Positions 1 to 8,400 of a stretch of DNA of 64,000 bases are shown one piece after another. Where the stretch lies: assembly GCF_021023135.1 (NCBI RefSeq), contig NZ_PGFV01000005.1, forward strand, positions 124,001 through 188,000, given 5' to 3'. Source of the stretch: Brevibacterium sp. CCUG 69071. GTDB taxonomy: Bacteria; Actinomycetota; Actinomycetes; Actinomycetales; Brevibacteriaceae. The notes beneath the pieces were generated by a model. That model was not told where the DNA came from. It did no database searches and saw only the letters and a list, made by a program, of their open reading frames with translations. The translations under genes and the position numbers were made by a program. How positions within the stretch are numbered: the first letter of the stretch is position 1; each line of letters opens with the position of its first letter.

Positions 1-462
1 TTCGACGAGCCGTATCTGGGCTTCGACGCCGTCGCCCGCCAGCTGTTCTACGACCATCTCATCGCCGACTACGCCGAATGCCCGCGGACGATCCTGCTCT
101 CGAGCCACCTCATCGACGAGGTCGCCGATCTCATCGAGAATGTCATCGTCATCGACCATGGTCGCATCATCATGGACGAACCCACCGATGCGGTGCGGGG
201 TCGCGCGGTCAACATCGTCGGCGACGCCGACTCCATCCAGCGCCTCGTCGCCGGCCGTGAGGTCATCCACCGTGAGACTTTGGGCCGGGTCGCCTCGGTG
301 ACGATGCTCGGCCGGCTCAGCGAGGTCGACCGCCACTACATCGCCGAAGCCAATCTCGATCTCACCCCGGTCTCCCTGCAGCAGCTCGTCGTGCGCTCCA
401 CCCGCGATGAGACAGCCGAGCACACCGATTCCGACACCGATGTCAGGAGCCTTCAGCCATGA
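1..462 (+). CDS. ABC transporter ATP-binding subunit (C-terminal part, cut by window edge)
   Basis: The reading frame is open from the first base, so the gene starts upstream of the window; 153 residues are visible. The first residues are FDEP, which fits the Walker B aspartate and catalytic glutamate. The H-loop histidine follows in SSHLIDEV, then a V-I-D-H-G-R-I segment typical of ABC ATPase C-termini. Walker A and the signature motif lie outside the window. The tail after about residue 60 is a family-specific extension. The stop codon overlaps an ATG (ATGA at 459-462) that begins the permease gene, so the two are translationally coupled. It should power export by the membrane partner; the substrate cannot be told. 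Confidence 0.85.
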   Translation, partial: FDEPYLGFDAVARQLFYDHLIADYAECPRTILLSSHLIDEVADLIENVIVIDHGRIIMDEPTDAVRGRAVNIVGDADSIQRLVAGREVIHRETLGRVASVTMLGRLSEVDRHYIAEANLDLTPVSLQQLVVRSTRDETAEHTDSDTDVRSLQP

Positions 463-508
463 CCGCCACAGCAGATTCCCCCGGCCTCGCAGCCGCACCA
501 TCGGCGTT

Positions 509-1183
509 GTGCGCCTTCAGTTCACGAACACGCAGACCTTCGTGTGGGTGCCCGTGCTCGTCCTCGGCGGGGTGTGGCTGATCACGCTCATCGTCTACTG
601 GATCATCTCTGCCTCCGGGGTCGAGGGTCCGATGTACAGCGGCGGGTCCCAGGCTCCCCTGTGGTACTTCGCCGTGGTCGGTGCCCAAGCGATGAATCTG
701 ACCTTCTACTTCTCCCAGGCGATGAGTCTGACCCGTCGCGAATTCTGCCTCGGCTCACTGGTGGCCGCGGCAATCAGCGCGGTCGGGATCTCCCTCGTCT
801 TCGTTCTCCTCGGCCTCATCGAACAGGCCACGGACGGGTACGGAATCAACGGCTACTTCGCCTACCTGCCCTGGTTGTGGGAGGCGGGACCGCTGGCCGC
901 TGGACTGACCTACTTCGTCCTCACGATGCTGTGGTTCGTCCTCGGCTTCTGGTTCGCGATCGCCTATAAGCGCTTCGGGCCGCTGATCCTCACGATCTCG
1001 CTGCTCGTGATCGCGCTCCTGATTCTCGGCGGGGCTGCACTCATCAGCGCCAATCAGGCCTGGCCCGAGGTGTGGCTGTGGTTCGTCTCCGCCGAGGCCA
1101 CCGGACTGGCACTGTGGGCCGCGGCTCTCTGCACGGTCTTCGCCGCCGGCTCTTACCTCACCCTGCGTCGCCTGACCACCTGA
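509..1183 (+). CDS. ABC transporter permease subunit
   Basis: This is a hydrophobic protein with about six membrane segments. The first is WVPVLVLGGVWLITLIVYWI and the last is near the C-terminus. It is the membrane partner of the ATPase that ends at 462. The start is uncertain. The ATG at 459, coupled to the ATPase stop, opens MTATADSPGLAA but then runs into a stop near 580 in the wrong frame. The membrane-protein frame is open from 407 and has a GTG at 509. One missing base in the C/G-rich stretch around 480-497 would join the 459 start to the real frame. I give the in-frame GTG; the alternatives are an in-frame ATG at 407 or a frameshifted start at 459. Function beyond export is unknown. 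Confidence 0.7.
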   Translation: MRLQFTNTQTFVWVPVLVLGGVWLITLIVYWIISASGVEGPMYSGGSQAPLWYFAVVGAQAMNLTFYFSQAMSLTRREFCLGSLVAAAISAVGISLVFVLLGLIEQATDGYGINGYFAYLPWLWEAGPLAAGLTYFVLTMLWFVLGFWFAIAYKRFGPLILTISLLVIALLILGGAALISANQAWPEVWLWFVSAEATGLALWAAALCTVFAAGSYLTLRRLTT

Positions 1184-1191
1184 GTGAGGAC

Positions 1192-2250
1192 TCAGCCGAG
1201 CAGAAGGAGCAGGCCGCCGGCGAGCACAGCGGCCACCGCCACGGCCGCACCCATGGCCGCGGTGGTGCGCCAGCCCATGGACTTGCCCACCATGACCATC
1301 GAGGGGACGCTGAGCGCCGGCAGCGCCACGAGCAGGGCACCGGTGACTCCAGCTCCGACGCCCGCGGCCAGCAGAGCGAGGACGATCGGAATCTCCCCGC
1401 CGGTGGGAATGACGAGCAGCGTGCCCACGACCGCGGCGAGCAGGATCGCTCCGGCCCCGAGCTGCGCCTCAAGTCCGTAGACCCCGGTCAGCCAGGGACT
1501 GATGAGTCCGATGAGGAAGACGAGGGCGAGGTGTTCGGGAACGAGGATGAGGGTGAACCTGGACAGGGACCGCAGATATCGGGTGGGAAGCGAGGACAGC
1601 CTCGGCGGGCTCGGCTCGGGCTCCGGAACCACCTCGGCGCGGCCGGTCACCCAACGCCCGATGAGGGCACTGGCACCCACGGCGATGAGGAGGGCGAAGA
1701 CTATCCGCACGGCCACGTAATGCCACGGCAGGACGAGAACGAGGAAGATGAGGACGGCCGGGTTGAGCAGCGGATTGCCCACCCAATAGGCCAGCGCCGC
1801 CGACCTCCTCACCCCGGTGTCGCGCAGGCCGGCGGCGACGGGGGCGGCACAGCAGGTGCACATCATGGACGGTGTGGAGAGTGCGGCCCCGACAAGGGCC
1901 TGACCGGTATGACTGCGCCGATTCATCAGCCGCAGCAGCCAGTCCCGTGGGACGAGCGCATCGATAGCGGCCGCGATCAGCAGGGCCACGAGCAGCGCCT
2001 TCCACACGGCGGTGAAGTAGACGAGCGTGAAGTCCCAGGCGCCGGCCAGTGAGATCGTCTCCCCGGCGGCGTCGAAGAGCGGAGTCCCGTCCCAGACAGA
2101 GGTCTGGCTCATCGTCCAGGCCTTGTCCCAGTACGGCATCCACTTCGACCAGCTCAGGCCGATGACCAGCACGGCGGCCAGAACGCCCAGGCCCACCCAA
2201 TCGACGGGCGAGAGCCGGCGGGGACTGCTTGGAGCCGAGGTGACGGACAT
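1192..2250 (-). CDS. PF03773 (ArsP_1/YraQ-type) permease
   Basis: A 352-residue protein with about eight to ten membrane segments. The diagnostic stretch is MCTCCAAPVAAGLR, followed by WVGNPLLNPAVLIFLVLVL, which matches the two-half permeases of the PF03773 family. Relatives are implicated in export of arsenical or other metal(loid) compounds, or are uncharacterised. The clustered cysteines (CTCC) could bind a thiophilic ligand; that is inference. The gene converges on the ABC permease with an 8-base gap and lies just downstream of the polyprenyl synthase on the same strand. Nothing local, such as an ArsR regulator, supports a specific substrate. Confidence 0.7.
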   Translation of the reverse strand: MSVTSAPSSPRRLSPVDWVGLGVLAAVLVIGLSWSKWMPYWDKAWTMSQTSVWDGTPLFDAAGETISLAGAWDFTLVYFTAVWKALLVALLIAAAIDALVPRDWLLRLMNRRSHTGQALVGAALSTPSMMCTCCAAPVAAGLRDTGVRRSAALAYWVGNPLLNPAVLIFLVLVLPWHYVAVRIVFALLIAVGASALIGRWVTGRAEVVPEPEPSPPRLSSLPTRYLRSLSRFTLILVPEHLALVFLIGLISPWLTGVYGLEAQLGAGAILLAAVVGTLLVIPTGGEIPIVLALLAAGVGAGVTGALLVALPALSVPSMVMVGKSMGWRTTAAMGAAVAVAAVLAGGLLLLLG

Positions 2251-2255
2251 GGTGG

Positions 2256-3266
2256 TCAGGCGCTGCGGGCGACCACGGAGTCCGCGAATGCGAACAGGGA
2301 GTCCTTGACCAGCCCGTCGGGCAGCGGCCCCAGCGAGGACTTCGCGTCCTCGGCCCAGCGCAGAGCCTCGGCGCGGGCCTTCTCGGTCACGGGATGCGCG
2401 GCCAGTGCGGCACGCGCGGCCTCGAGCGCAGAATCGGAGGACAGATCCGCGTCGAGGAGATCGACCACCTCGGCGGCGGCCGCATCACCGTCGGCGGCAG
2501 CAGCGCGGACGTAGAGCACGGGCAGGGTCGGCACGCCTTCACGCAGGTCCGTGCCCGGAGTCTTGCCTGAGACCGATGAGGTGGTGGTGAGGTCGATGAT
2601 GTCGTCGGCGAGTTGGAAGGCGATGCCCACGCGTTCGCCGAAGTCGCGGACGGGTTCGGCCAGGGCCTGATCGGCACCGGAGAACATGACCCCGAACTGC
2701 GCCGAGGTCGCGATGAGCGACCCGGTCTTGTCGGCGAGGACCTGGATGTAGTGCTCGATCGGATCGGTGCCCTCGGGCGGGCCGGTGAATTCGTTGAGCT
2801 GTCCGAGGACGAGGCGTTCGAAGGTCTCGGCCTGGATCCGCACGGCTTCGGGACCGAGCTTCGCGGTCACCCCCGAGGCCTTCGAGAACAGCAGGTCGCC
2901 GGTGAGGATGGCCACGGAGTTGCCCCACACCTCGTGTGCGGCCGGAGCACCCCGACGTACCGGGGCGTCATCCATGACATCGTCGTGGTAGAGGGAGGCG
3001 AGGTGGATGAGCTCGACGGCCACGGCCGCATCGAGGATCTCGTCGCAGTCGGCCTCGCCGAGGCGGGCGGTGAGCAGCACGAGGTTCGGTCGGGCGCGTT
3101 TTCCGCCGGCGGCCAGGAGATGCTTCGACGTCGTGTCCGGCAGCTTCCTCGTCTGCGCGGTCGCATCGTAGAGCCTGGTCTCGACGGCCTCCAACTGGGT
3201 CGAGATGTCCGCCGAAAGCTGTGCATCGGCACCGATGAAGGTCGCCGGAGAGGCTAGGTGGCTCAT
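2256..3266 (-). CDS. Polyprenyl (probably heptaprenyl/geranylgeranyl-type) diphosphate synthase
   Basis: A trans-isoprenyl diphosphate synthase of 336 residues that elongates allylic diphosphates with isopentenyl diphosphate to make the menaquinone side chain. Both aspartate-rich motifs are present: DDVMD at about residues 95-99 and DDIID at about 221-225. The substrate motif GGKRARP lies near residue 54. I chose the ATG at 3266 (MSHLASPATF) because it follows a GAGG-type ribosome site; an upstream in-frame ATG at 3350 would overlap the preceding gene. It is the third gene of a menG-menJ-synthase run, an order that fits delivery of the prenyl tail to MenA. Chain length cannot be read from sequence alone. 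Confidence 0.9.
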   Translation of the reverse strand: MSHLASPATFIGADAQLSADISTQLEAVETRLYDATAQTRKLPDTTSKHLLAAGGKRARPNLVLLTARLGEADCDEILDAAVAVELIHLASLYHDDVMDDAPVRRGAPAAHEVWGNSVAILTGDLLFSKASGVTAKLGPEAVRIQAETFERLVLGQLNEFTGPPEGTDPIEHYIQVLADKTGSLIATSAQFGVMFSGADQALAEPVRDFGERVGIAFQLADDIIDLTTTSSVSGKTPGTDLREGVPTLPVLYVRAAAADGDAAAAEVVDLLDADLSSDSALEAARAALAAHPVTEKARAEALRWAEDAKSSLGPLPDGLVKDSLFAFADSVVARSA

Positions 3267-3324
3267 GTCCTCGTCATTCGTCGTAGTCGGTGTCGGCGGG
3301 CGGGTGCCGCCGTCGCGATCGTGC

Positions 3325-4626
3325 TCAGGCATTGCTCGTGGCCGGAACAATTCGGGTCAGGGCGGAGATCACCCGGTCGATGAGATCGGCCTCGGTCACC
3401 GTCGGGTCGCGGTAGAGGTTCGCCAGCAATTTCACGACGAACTCCATCACGACGTCAACACCCATACCGTACTTGATTCCGAAGTGCATGAGTGCAGGGT
3501 GTCCGATGACGGCGGAGAACACGCGCCCCAGGGTGAAGTAGCCGCCGAGTGAGTCACCGATGAGAGCCGGGTACTCCTCGAGGCGTCGGCGCATCACGTG
3601 CCGGGGATAGCGCGCGTAGGTGGAGATCACCTCGGCGGCCAGTCTGGCGGACTCGAGGGCGTAGTCGATGCCCTCTCCGTTGAAGGGGTTGACCATGCCG
3701 CCGGAGTCGCCGATGAGCAGCAGCCCCCGATGGAAGTGCGGGGTGCGATTGAAGGCCATCGGCAGTGCCGCGGACTTGATCGGGCCCAGGGAGGTGGTCT
3801 CGTCGATGCCCCATTCGTGGCCCATATCGGCGATCCACTGACTCATCATGGCCTTGAAGTCGACCTGACCGAACTGGGGTGAGGAGTCGAGGAGGCCGGC
3901 ACCGATGTTGATGGTGCCGTCGCCCAGCGGGAACAGCCAGCCGTAGCCGGGCAGGATCTCGGACTGGCCCGCCTGGTTCGTCGAGCGCATCTCGACCCAG
4001 CTCTCGATGTAGTCGTCGGCATGCCTCGGCGAGGAATGGTAGGCGCGGACGGCCACACCCATCGGCCGGTCGTCGCGCTTCTCGAGGCCCATGGACACGG
4101 CCAGCCGGGAGGAGACCCCGTCGGCGGCGATGACGATCGGGGCTCTGAAATGGGCTTCGGGGCCGACGCGACGGCCGCGGTGGTCGGTGCCGGAAGCGTG
4201 CACGCCCTGGATCCAGCCGTCCTCGCCGATGTCCGGTGACATGGCCTTGACCTGCTCGAAGAGCCTGGCGCCGCTGCGCCCGGCGTGGCGGGCGAAGGCT
4301 TCGTCCATGCCCATGCGCGGGCGGGTCAGCCCGTAGTTCGGGGTGCCGTCGATGTCGGGCCAGTCGAGTTCGAGTCGGTGCCCTCCGCCGATGAGACGCA
4401 GCCCGCGGTTGCGGTGCCAGCCGTCCTCGACGGGAGTGTCCATGCCGAGGTAGCCGACCTCTTTGACAGCGCGCGGGGTCAGGGCGTCTCCGCAGATCTT
4501 GTCGCGGGGGAAGCCGGACTTCTCGAGGATGATGACCTCATGGCCGGTCTGGGCGAGGTAGGCCCCGATCGCCGAGCCTGCGGGACCTGCGCCGACGACG
4601 ATGACCTCGGCGTCGAATTCGTTCAC
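3325..4626 (-). CDS. menJ: Menaquinone reductase MenJ-like (geranylgeranyl reductase family flavoprotein)
   Basis: A 433-residue FAD-dependent oxidoreductase. The dinucleotide-binding GAGPAGSA lies at residues 12-19, followed by the family's [13 protein letters not shown] block with its cysteine. A second FAD motif, [15 protein letters not shown], lies in the C-terminal half. In mycobacteria the homologue MenJ saturates one isoprene unit of menaquinone; the neighbours menG and a polyprenyl synthase support the same role here. The start is GTG at 4626, overlapping the menG stop as GTGA, so translation is coupled. The product is expected at the membrane face, where the lipid quinone lies. Assignment to MenJ rather than a GGPP reductase rests on context. 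Confidence 0.82.
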   Translation of the reverse strand: MNEFDAEVIVVGAGPAGSAIGAYLAQTGHEVIILEKSGFPRDKICGDALTPRAVKEVGYLGMDTPVEDGWHRNRGLRLIGGGHRLELDWPDIDGTPNYGLTRPRMGMDEAFARHAGRSGARLFEQVKAMSPDIGEDGWIQGVHASGTDHRGRRVGPEAHFRAPIVIAADGVSSRLAVSMGLEKRDDRPMGVAVRAYHSSPRHADDYIESWVEMRSTNQAGQSEILPGYGWLFPLGDGTINIGAGLLDSSPQFGQVDFKAMMSQWIADMGHEWGIDETTSLGPIKSAALPMAFNRTPHFHRGLLLIGDSGGMVNPFNGEGIDYALESARLAAEVISTYARYPRHVMRRRLEEYPALIGDSLGGYFTLGRVFSAVIGHPALMHFGIKYGMGVDVVMEFVVKLLANLYRDPTVTEADLIDRVISALTRIVPATSNA

Positions 4627-5330
4627 AACCGGGCTGCTCCCGGCTTGAGCGCGTGGTGGACGGCGACGATCCCGCCGGTGAGGTTGCGGTACTTGACCTG
4701 GTCGAAGCCGGCGTCGCGGATCTGGTGGGCGAATTCGTCCTGATCGGGCCAGGCGCGGATGGATTCGGCGAGGTAGACGTAGGCCTCGGGGTTCGAGGAC
4801 ACGGCCTTCGCGACCGCGGGCAGGGCCCGCATCAGGTACTCCTTGTACACGAGGCTGAACGGGTCGAAGGTCGGCGTCGAGAATTCGCAGATGACGAGCC
4901 GGCCGCCGGGTTTGAGCACGCGCAGCATCTCCGCCAGGGCGGTGTCGACCTCGTGGACGTTGCGGATGCCGAAGGAGATCGTGACGACGTCGAAGCTCGA
5001 GTCCGAGAACGGCAGATCCATCGCATCGGCGTAGATGAAGTCGATCTTCGGGTGCCTGCGGCGGCCTTCGGAGAGCATCCCGGAGGAGATGTCCCCGGCG
5101 ACCACCTCGGCGCCGTGCCGGGTGAAGGTCATCGACGAGGTGCCGGTGCCCGCAGCGAGATCGAGGACCCGCTCGCCGGGGCCGGCCGCCACCGAATACG
5201 CAACCGTCCGCCGCCAGGAGCGGGCGAGACCGAAGGTGAGGACGTCGTTGGTGAGATCATAGCGGGAGGCGACGTCATCGAACATCGAGGCGACGTCGTC
5301 GGGCTGCTTGTCCAGCTGGGCACGGTTCAT
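4623..5330 (-). CDS. menG: Demethylmenaquinone methyltransferase
   Basis: The SAM-dependent C-methyltransferase that converts demethylmenaquinone to menaquinone, the last ring step. The 235-residue length is normal for UbiE/MenG. The glycine-rich SAM motif [10 protein letters not shown] is at about residues 55-64. The family's N-terminal [18 protein letters not shown] and the later [11 protein letters not shown] are both present. An AAGGA ribosome site precedes the ATG at 5330. It is the first gene of the menG-menJ-polyprenyl synthase operon and is divergent from menF across a 110-bp spacer that must carry both promoters. Confidence 0.95.
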   Translation of the reverse strand: MNRAQLDKQPDDVASMFDDVASRYDLTNDVLTFGLARSWRRTVAYSVAAGPGERVLDLAAGTGTSSMTFTRHGAEVVAGDISSGMLSEGRRRHPKIDFIYADAMDLPFSDSSFDVVTISFGIRNVHEVDTALAEMLRVLKPGGRLVICEFSTPTFDPFSLVYKEYLMRALPAVAKAVSSNPEAYVYLAESIRAWPDQDEFAHQIRDAGFDQVKYRNLTGGIVAVHHALKPGAARL

Positions 5331-5425
5331 GTCCTTATTCTCTCAACACCTGAGCCCGGGGGCGAATCCTCGGACACCGGCTTCTCACGGCGCGGGATTC
5401 AGCCCGAATTCGCGCGGAACTCGAC

Positions 5426-5431
5426 TAGGCT
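5426..5431 (+). promoter_or_regulatory. Putative -10 hexamer (TAGGCT) of menF
   Basis: TAGGCT ends nine bases before the menF ATG, with no Shine-Dalgarno sequence between. The same TAGGCTGG string precedes menC and menB. This placement suggests a leaderless or near-leaderless menF transcript. Confidence 0.45.
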
Positions 5432-5440
5432 GGGCACGTC

Positions 5441-6805
5441 ATGACTACGACCTTCACCGCCTCCGCCATCACCTCCGCCCCACAGCGCCTGCACGTGCGC
5501 TCCCGCTTCGTCGACGACGTCGATCCGGGGCCCGGCTTCCCCTTCGAATCCGGACTGCCGACCACGGTCGAACAGACGCTGGAGCTGCTGCCCACCTCGG
5601 CGTTCTCCTGCTGGGTCCGCGACACCTCCGGGCTGATCGGGTTCGGGCGGACCCTGCGGATCCGCGCCCGAGGCCCCGAACGCTTCGCCGAGCTCTCCGC
5701 GGCCTGGAAGGCGCTCACGGCGGCCGCCTCGGTCGAGGACGAGGTCGAACTCCTCGGCTCGGGACTGATGTGCTTCGCCACTGTCGCCTATTCCGGGGAG
5801 TCCGAGGTCGATTCGATCATCCACGTCCCCGAATTCGTGCTCGGTCGCCGCGGCGGTCGCGTGTGGCTGACCTCGATCGCCGCCGAAGGCACGGTCCCCA
5901 CTCCCCCGGTCCTCCACGCCGAACCCCTGCGCCGGGTCACCTCGGCGAGGTCCTCGGACGGGGACCTTCCCGCCGCGGACTGGGCGGAACTCGTCGCCCG
6001 AGTCTCGGACATGCTCACCCCAGTCGCCGATTCCGCCGAGGTGGACGCCTTCGCCGAGGATCCGACACTGCGCAAGATCGTCCTCGCCCGCGACGAGGTG
6101 GTCACCACCGAGGATGACATCGACGTGCGCTCGGTGCTCGGGGCGCTCAACCGCAGCTACCCGAGCTGCTGGACCTTCGATGTCGCCGGCCTCATCGGGT
6201 CGACTCCGGAGCTGCTCATCGGCGTCGACGACAGGCGGGTGTCCTCACGGGTGCTTGCGGGCACGTACCGGGTCGAGTCGGACCCGAGTGCGGAGATGCC
6301 GGCGGCGCGGAAGCTGCTGAGCGCCCACAAGGACTCCACCGAGCACGCCTTCGCGATCGCGTCCCTGCAGCGCAGCCTCGGCTCCGTGGCCGAGGACGTC
6401 TCCGTCGACGAACGCCCGCACCTGCTGCCCTTGGCCAATGTCATCCACTCCGCCTCCGACGCGCAGGCGCAGCTGCCCCAGGGCTCGGAGCTCACCGCCC
6501 TCGATGTTGCCGCGGCGGTGCATCCGACGGCGGCGGTCGGCGGGTATCCGCAGGCCAGTGCCGTGGTCCATGTCGATGAGCTCGAACCGCTCGATCGCGG
6601 CCGCTACTCGGGTCCGGTCGGCTGGATGGACGGGCGCGGCAACGGTCAGTTCGGCATCGCCCTGCGGTGCGGGCAGCTCGAGGAGCGCAATCGGATCCGA
6701 CTGTTCGCCGGGGCCGGCATCATGCCCGATTCGGACCCCGACGCCGAGGTGGCCGAGACCGAGGCGAAGTTCGCTCCGATGCGCCGGGCGCTGGGGTTGG
6801 GGTAG
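5441..6805 (+). CDS. menF: Isochorismate synthase
   Basis: Converts chorismate to isochorismate, the entry step of menaquinone synthesis. The 454-residue protein has the chorismate-binding fold of the MenF/EntC/TrpE family in its C-terminal two thirds. Visible motifs are LRKIVLARDEVV, the GSTPELLIG block, SRVLAGTYR, HPTAAVGGYP and a C-terminal GIALRCGQ segment followed by LFAGAGIMPDSDPDAE. No glutamine amidotransferase partner or lyase motif context suggests TrpE or PabB. The ATG at 5441 lies just after a TAGGCT hexamer, with no obvious ribosome site. It is divergent from menG; the other men genes lie within 11 kb. Confidence 0.92.
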   Translation: MTTTFTASAITSAPQRLHVRSRFVDDVDPGPGFPFESGLPTTVEQTLELLPTSAFSCWVRDTSGLIGFGRTLRIRARGPERFAELSAAWKALTAAASVEDEVELLGSGLMCFATVAYSGESEVDSIIHVPEFVLGRRGGRVWLTSIAAEGTVPTPPVLHAEPLRRVTSARSSDGDLPAADWAELVARVSDMLTPVADSAEVDAFAEDPTLRKIVLARDEVVTTEDDIDVRSVLGALNRSYPSCWTFDVAGLIGSTPELLIGVDDRRVSSRVLAGTYRVESDPSAEMPAARKLLSAHKDSTEHAFAIASLQRSLGSVAEDVSVDERPHLLPLANVIHSASDAQAQLPQGSELTALDVAAAVHPTAAVGGYPQASAVVHVDELEPLDRGRYSGPVGWMDGRGNGQFGIALRCGQLEERNRIRLFAGAGIMPDSDPDAEVAETEAKFAPMRRALGLG

Positions 6806-6849
6806 GTCGCGGCTTGGGTTGACACGCTGTCAGGGTTGGCGAGTGCGAC

Positions 6850-6881
6850 GTCAGTGCCGTGTCAGTGCCGACTCATAGTGT
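6850..6881 (+). promoter_or_regulatory. Short direct repeats and leaderless -10 upstream of the HNH gene
   Basis: GTCAGTGCCG occurs twice (6850-6859 and 6861-6870). TAGTGT at 6876-6881 lies exactly six bases before the ATG at 6888, and there is no ribosome-binding site. A TTGACA string at 6819-6824 is too far upstream to be its -35. Confidence 0.4.
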
Positions 6882-6887
6882 TGATCC

Positions 6888-8354
6888 ATGGACGCACACA
6901 GCGCAGACGGATCCGAAGACGGGTTCGTGGATCCGGAGCCCTGGCTCGCGGATCCCGAGGTCTTCACTGAAATCGATCGGTGGTGTGCAAGCCTGCGCAC
7001 GCTCGGACCGTCGCAGTCTGCCAAGGACTCGCAGCTAAGGATCCACACACTCGAACGTCTCGCCTCCACCATTGCCGCAGTGCAGTCCCGCGAGGCCGTC
7101 TCACTGCACAATTTCCGCAGGCGCGAGGACCTCGCCAACGGTCTGCCCAAGAAACAGCGCGGCGTCTATGCCGGGGACGAGATCGCCCTGGCCAAGCGCG
7201 TCTCACCGGCCACCGGACGGAAGTTCCTCAGCAGGTCGCGCACTCTCTGCCAGGACCTGCCGAAGACCTACGCCGCCTTGAGCGAGGGAGCGATTCCCGA
7301 GAGCCGTGCGCAGATCGTCGCCGAAGGGACCGCGAAGCTGAGTCGCCGCGAGAGGAAGATCGTCGACAAGGAGCTGGAGGGTCGACTCACCTGGACGGGC
7401 AACAGACGCGTGGCTCGTGAAGTGCGCGGGCTCGTCCAAGAGATCACTGCCGATACTGCCGCCGACCGTGCCGCCGCGGCTGCCGAACAGCGTCACGTGT
7501 CCCTGCGCTGCCTCGACGACGGGATGGCGCGGATCAATGCCGTCCTGCCGATGGTTCAGGCCGTTGCCGTCTTCGACGGTCTGCGGGAGGCCGCACTCAG
7601 CCGGGCCGCGACGGCGAGTCGGGGCGCTGACGATGCCGGCGAGGGTGGCGATGGTGGCGCCCCCTCCGCCGCCGGCGATCTCGCCGGAATCCGACGGACC
7701 GAGAGGCAGCTGATGGCCGATGTGCTTGTCGAACAGCTCACCGGTCAATCGAGAGCCGGCGACGTACCCACACAGGTCCACATCGTGATGGAGGCCGAGA
7801 GCCTCTTCGCCGACGGCAGAGTCCCCGCCTGGCTGCCCGAGCACGGCCCGCTGCCGGCGCGGACGGCACGGGAATTCCTCACGGCGAACGAAGCCGACAC
7901 CTACCTCCGGCGCGTCTTCACCGCACCCGAATCCGGGAAATTGGTTTCGATGGACCAACGTCGACGCAATTTCAGGGGACTTCTGCGTCGCATGCTCATC
8001 TTCCGCGACGACGTCTGCCGCACCCCGTGGTGCGATGCCCCGATCAAGCACGCCGACCATGTCAGGCCGGCGGCCGAGGGCGGCCAAACCGAATGGTCGA
8101 ATGCCTCAGGCCTGTGCGCCTCGTGCAACTTCGCCAAGGAGCACGCGGGATGGCGGCACGAGGCCACGGCCGAGGGCCTGACGGTGATCACTCCCACCGG
8201 CACCTACACCGCCGAGGACGCACCGCTCGTGACGAAGCTGCGCCGATCGGCCGATGGGTCAGCAGTTGGGCAGAACCCGGTCACGCACAGCACCGAGGAG
8301 AACAGTGCCGTCGAGAAGCTCTTCGCCGAGCGGATCCTGCGGGATACGGGCTGA
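6888..8354 (+). CDS. DUF222 and HNH endonuclease domain protein
   Basis: A 488-residue protein of the large actinobacterial DUF222/HNH family (the mycobacterial 13E12-repeat proteins are relatives). The N-terminal two thirds is the helical DUF222 region. The C-terminal part, about residues 370-425, holds the HNH signature: CRTPWCDAPIKHADHVRPA, then the W-S-N-ASGLCASCNFAKE zinc-ribbon half, with a histidine-rich core. The activity is presumed nucleic acid cleavage, but the biological role of the family is unknown; copies are often numerous and variable between strains. It sits between menF and menD, interrupting the menaquinone genes, with its own leaderless promoter, which suggests a later insertion. 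Confidence 0.85.
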   Translation: MDAHSADGSEDGFVDPEPWLADPEVFTEIDRWCASLRTLGPSQSAKDSQLRIHTLERLASTIAAVQSREAVSLHNFRRREDLANGLPKKQRGVYAGDEIALAKRVSPATGRKFLSRSRTLCQDLPKTYAALSEGAIPESRAQIVAEGTAKLSRRERKIVDKELEGRLTWTGNRRVAREVRGLVQEITADTAADRAAAAAEQRHVSLRCLDDGMARINAVLPMVQAVAVFDGLREAALSRAATASRGADDAGEGGDGGAPSAAGDLAGIRRTERQLMADVLVEQLTGQSRAGDVPTQVHIVMEAESLFADGRVPAWLPEHGPLPARTAREFLTANEADTYLRRVFTAPESGKLVSMDQRRRNFRGLLRRMLIFRDDVCRTPWCDAPIKHADHVRPAAEGGQTEWSNASGLCASCNFAKEHAGWRHEATAEGLTVITPTGTYTAEDAPLVTKLRRSADGSAVGQNPVTHSTEENSAVEKLFAERILRDTG

Positions 8355-8400
8355 CCGCCCACGGGGCGCAAGCGCCTCGCTCGGTCGCCGCCGCCCTCGA

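Noticed and set aside
6819-6824. TTGACA as the -35 of the HNH gene
   Set aside because: It lies too far from the TAGTGT hexamer at 6876, and no good -10 occurs about 17 bases after it. It is probably chance.
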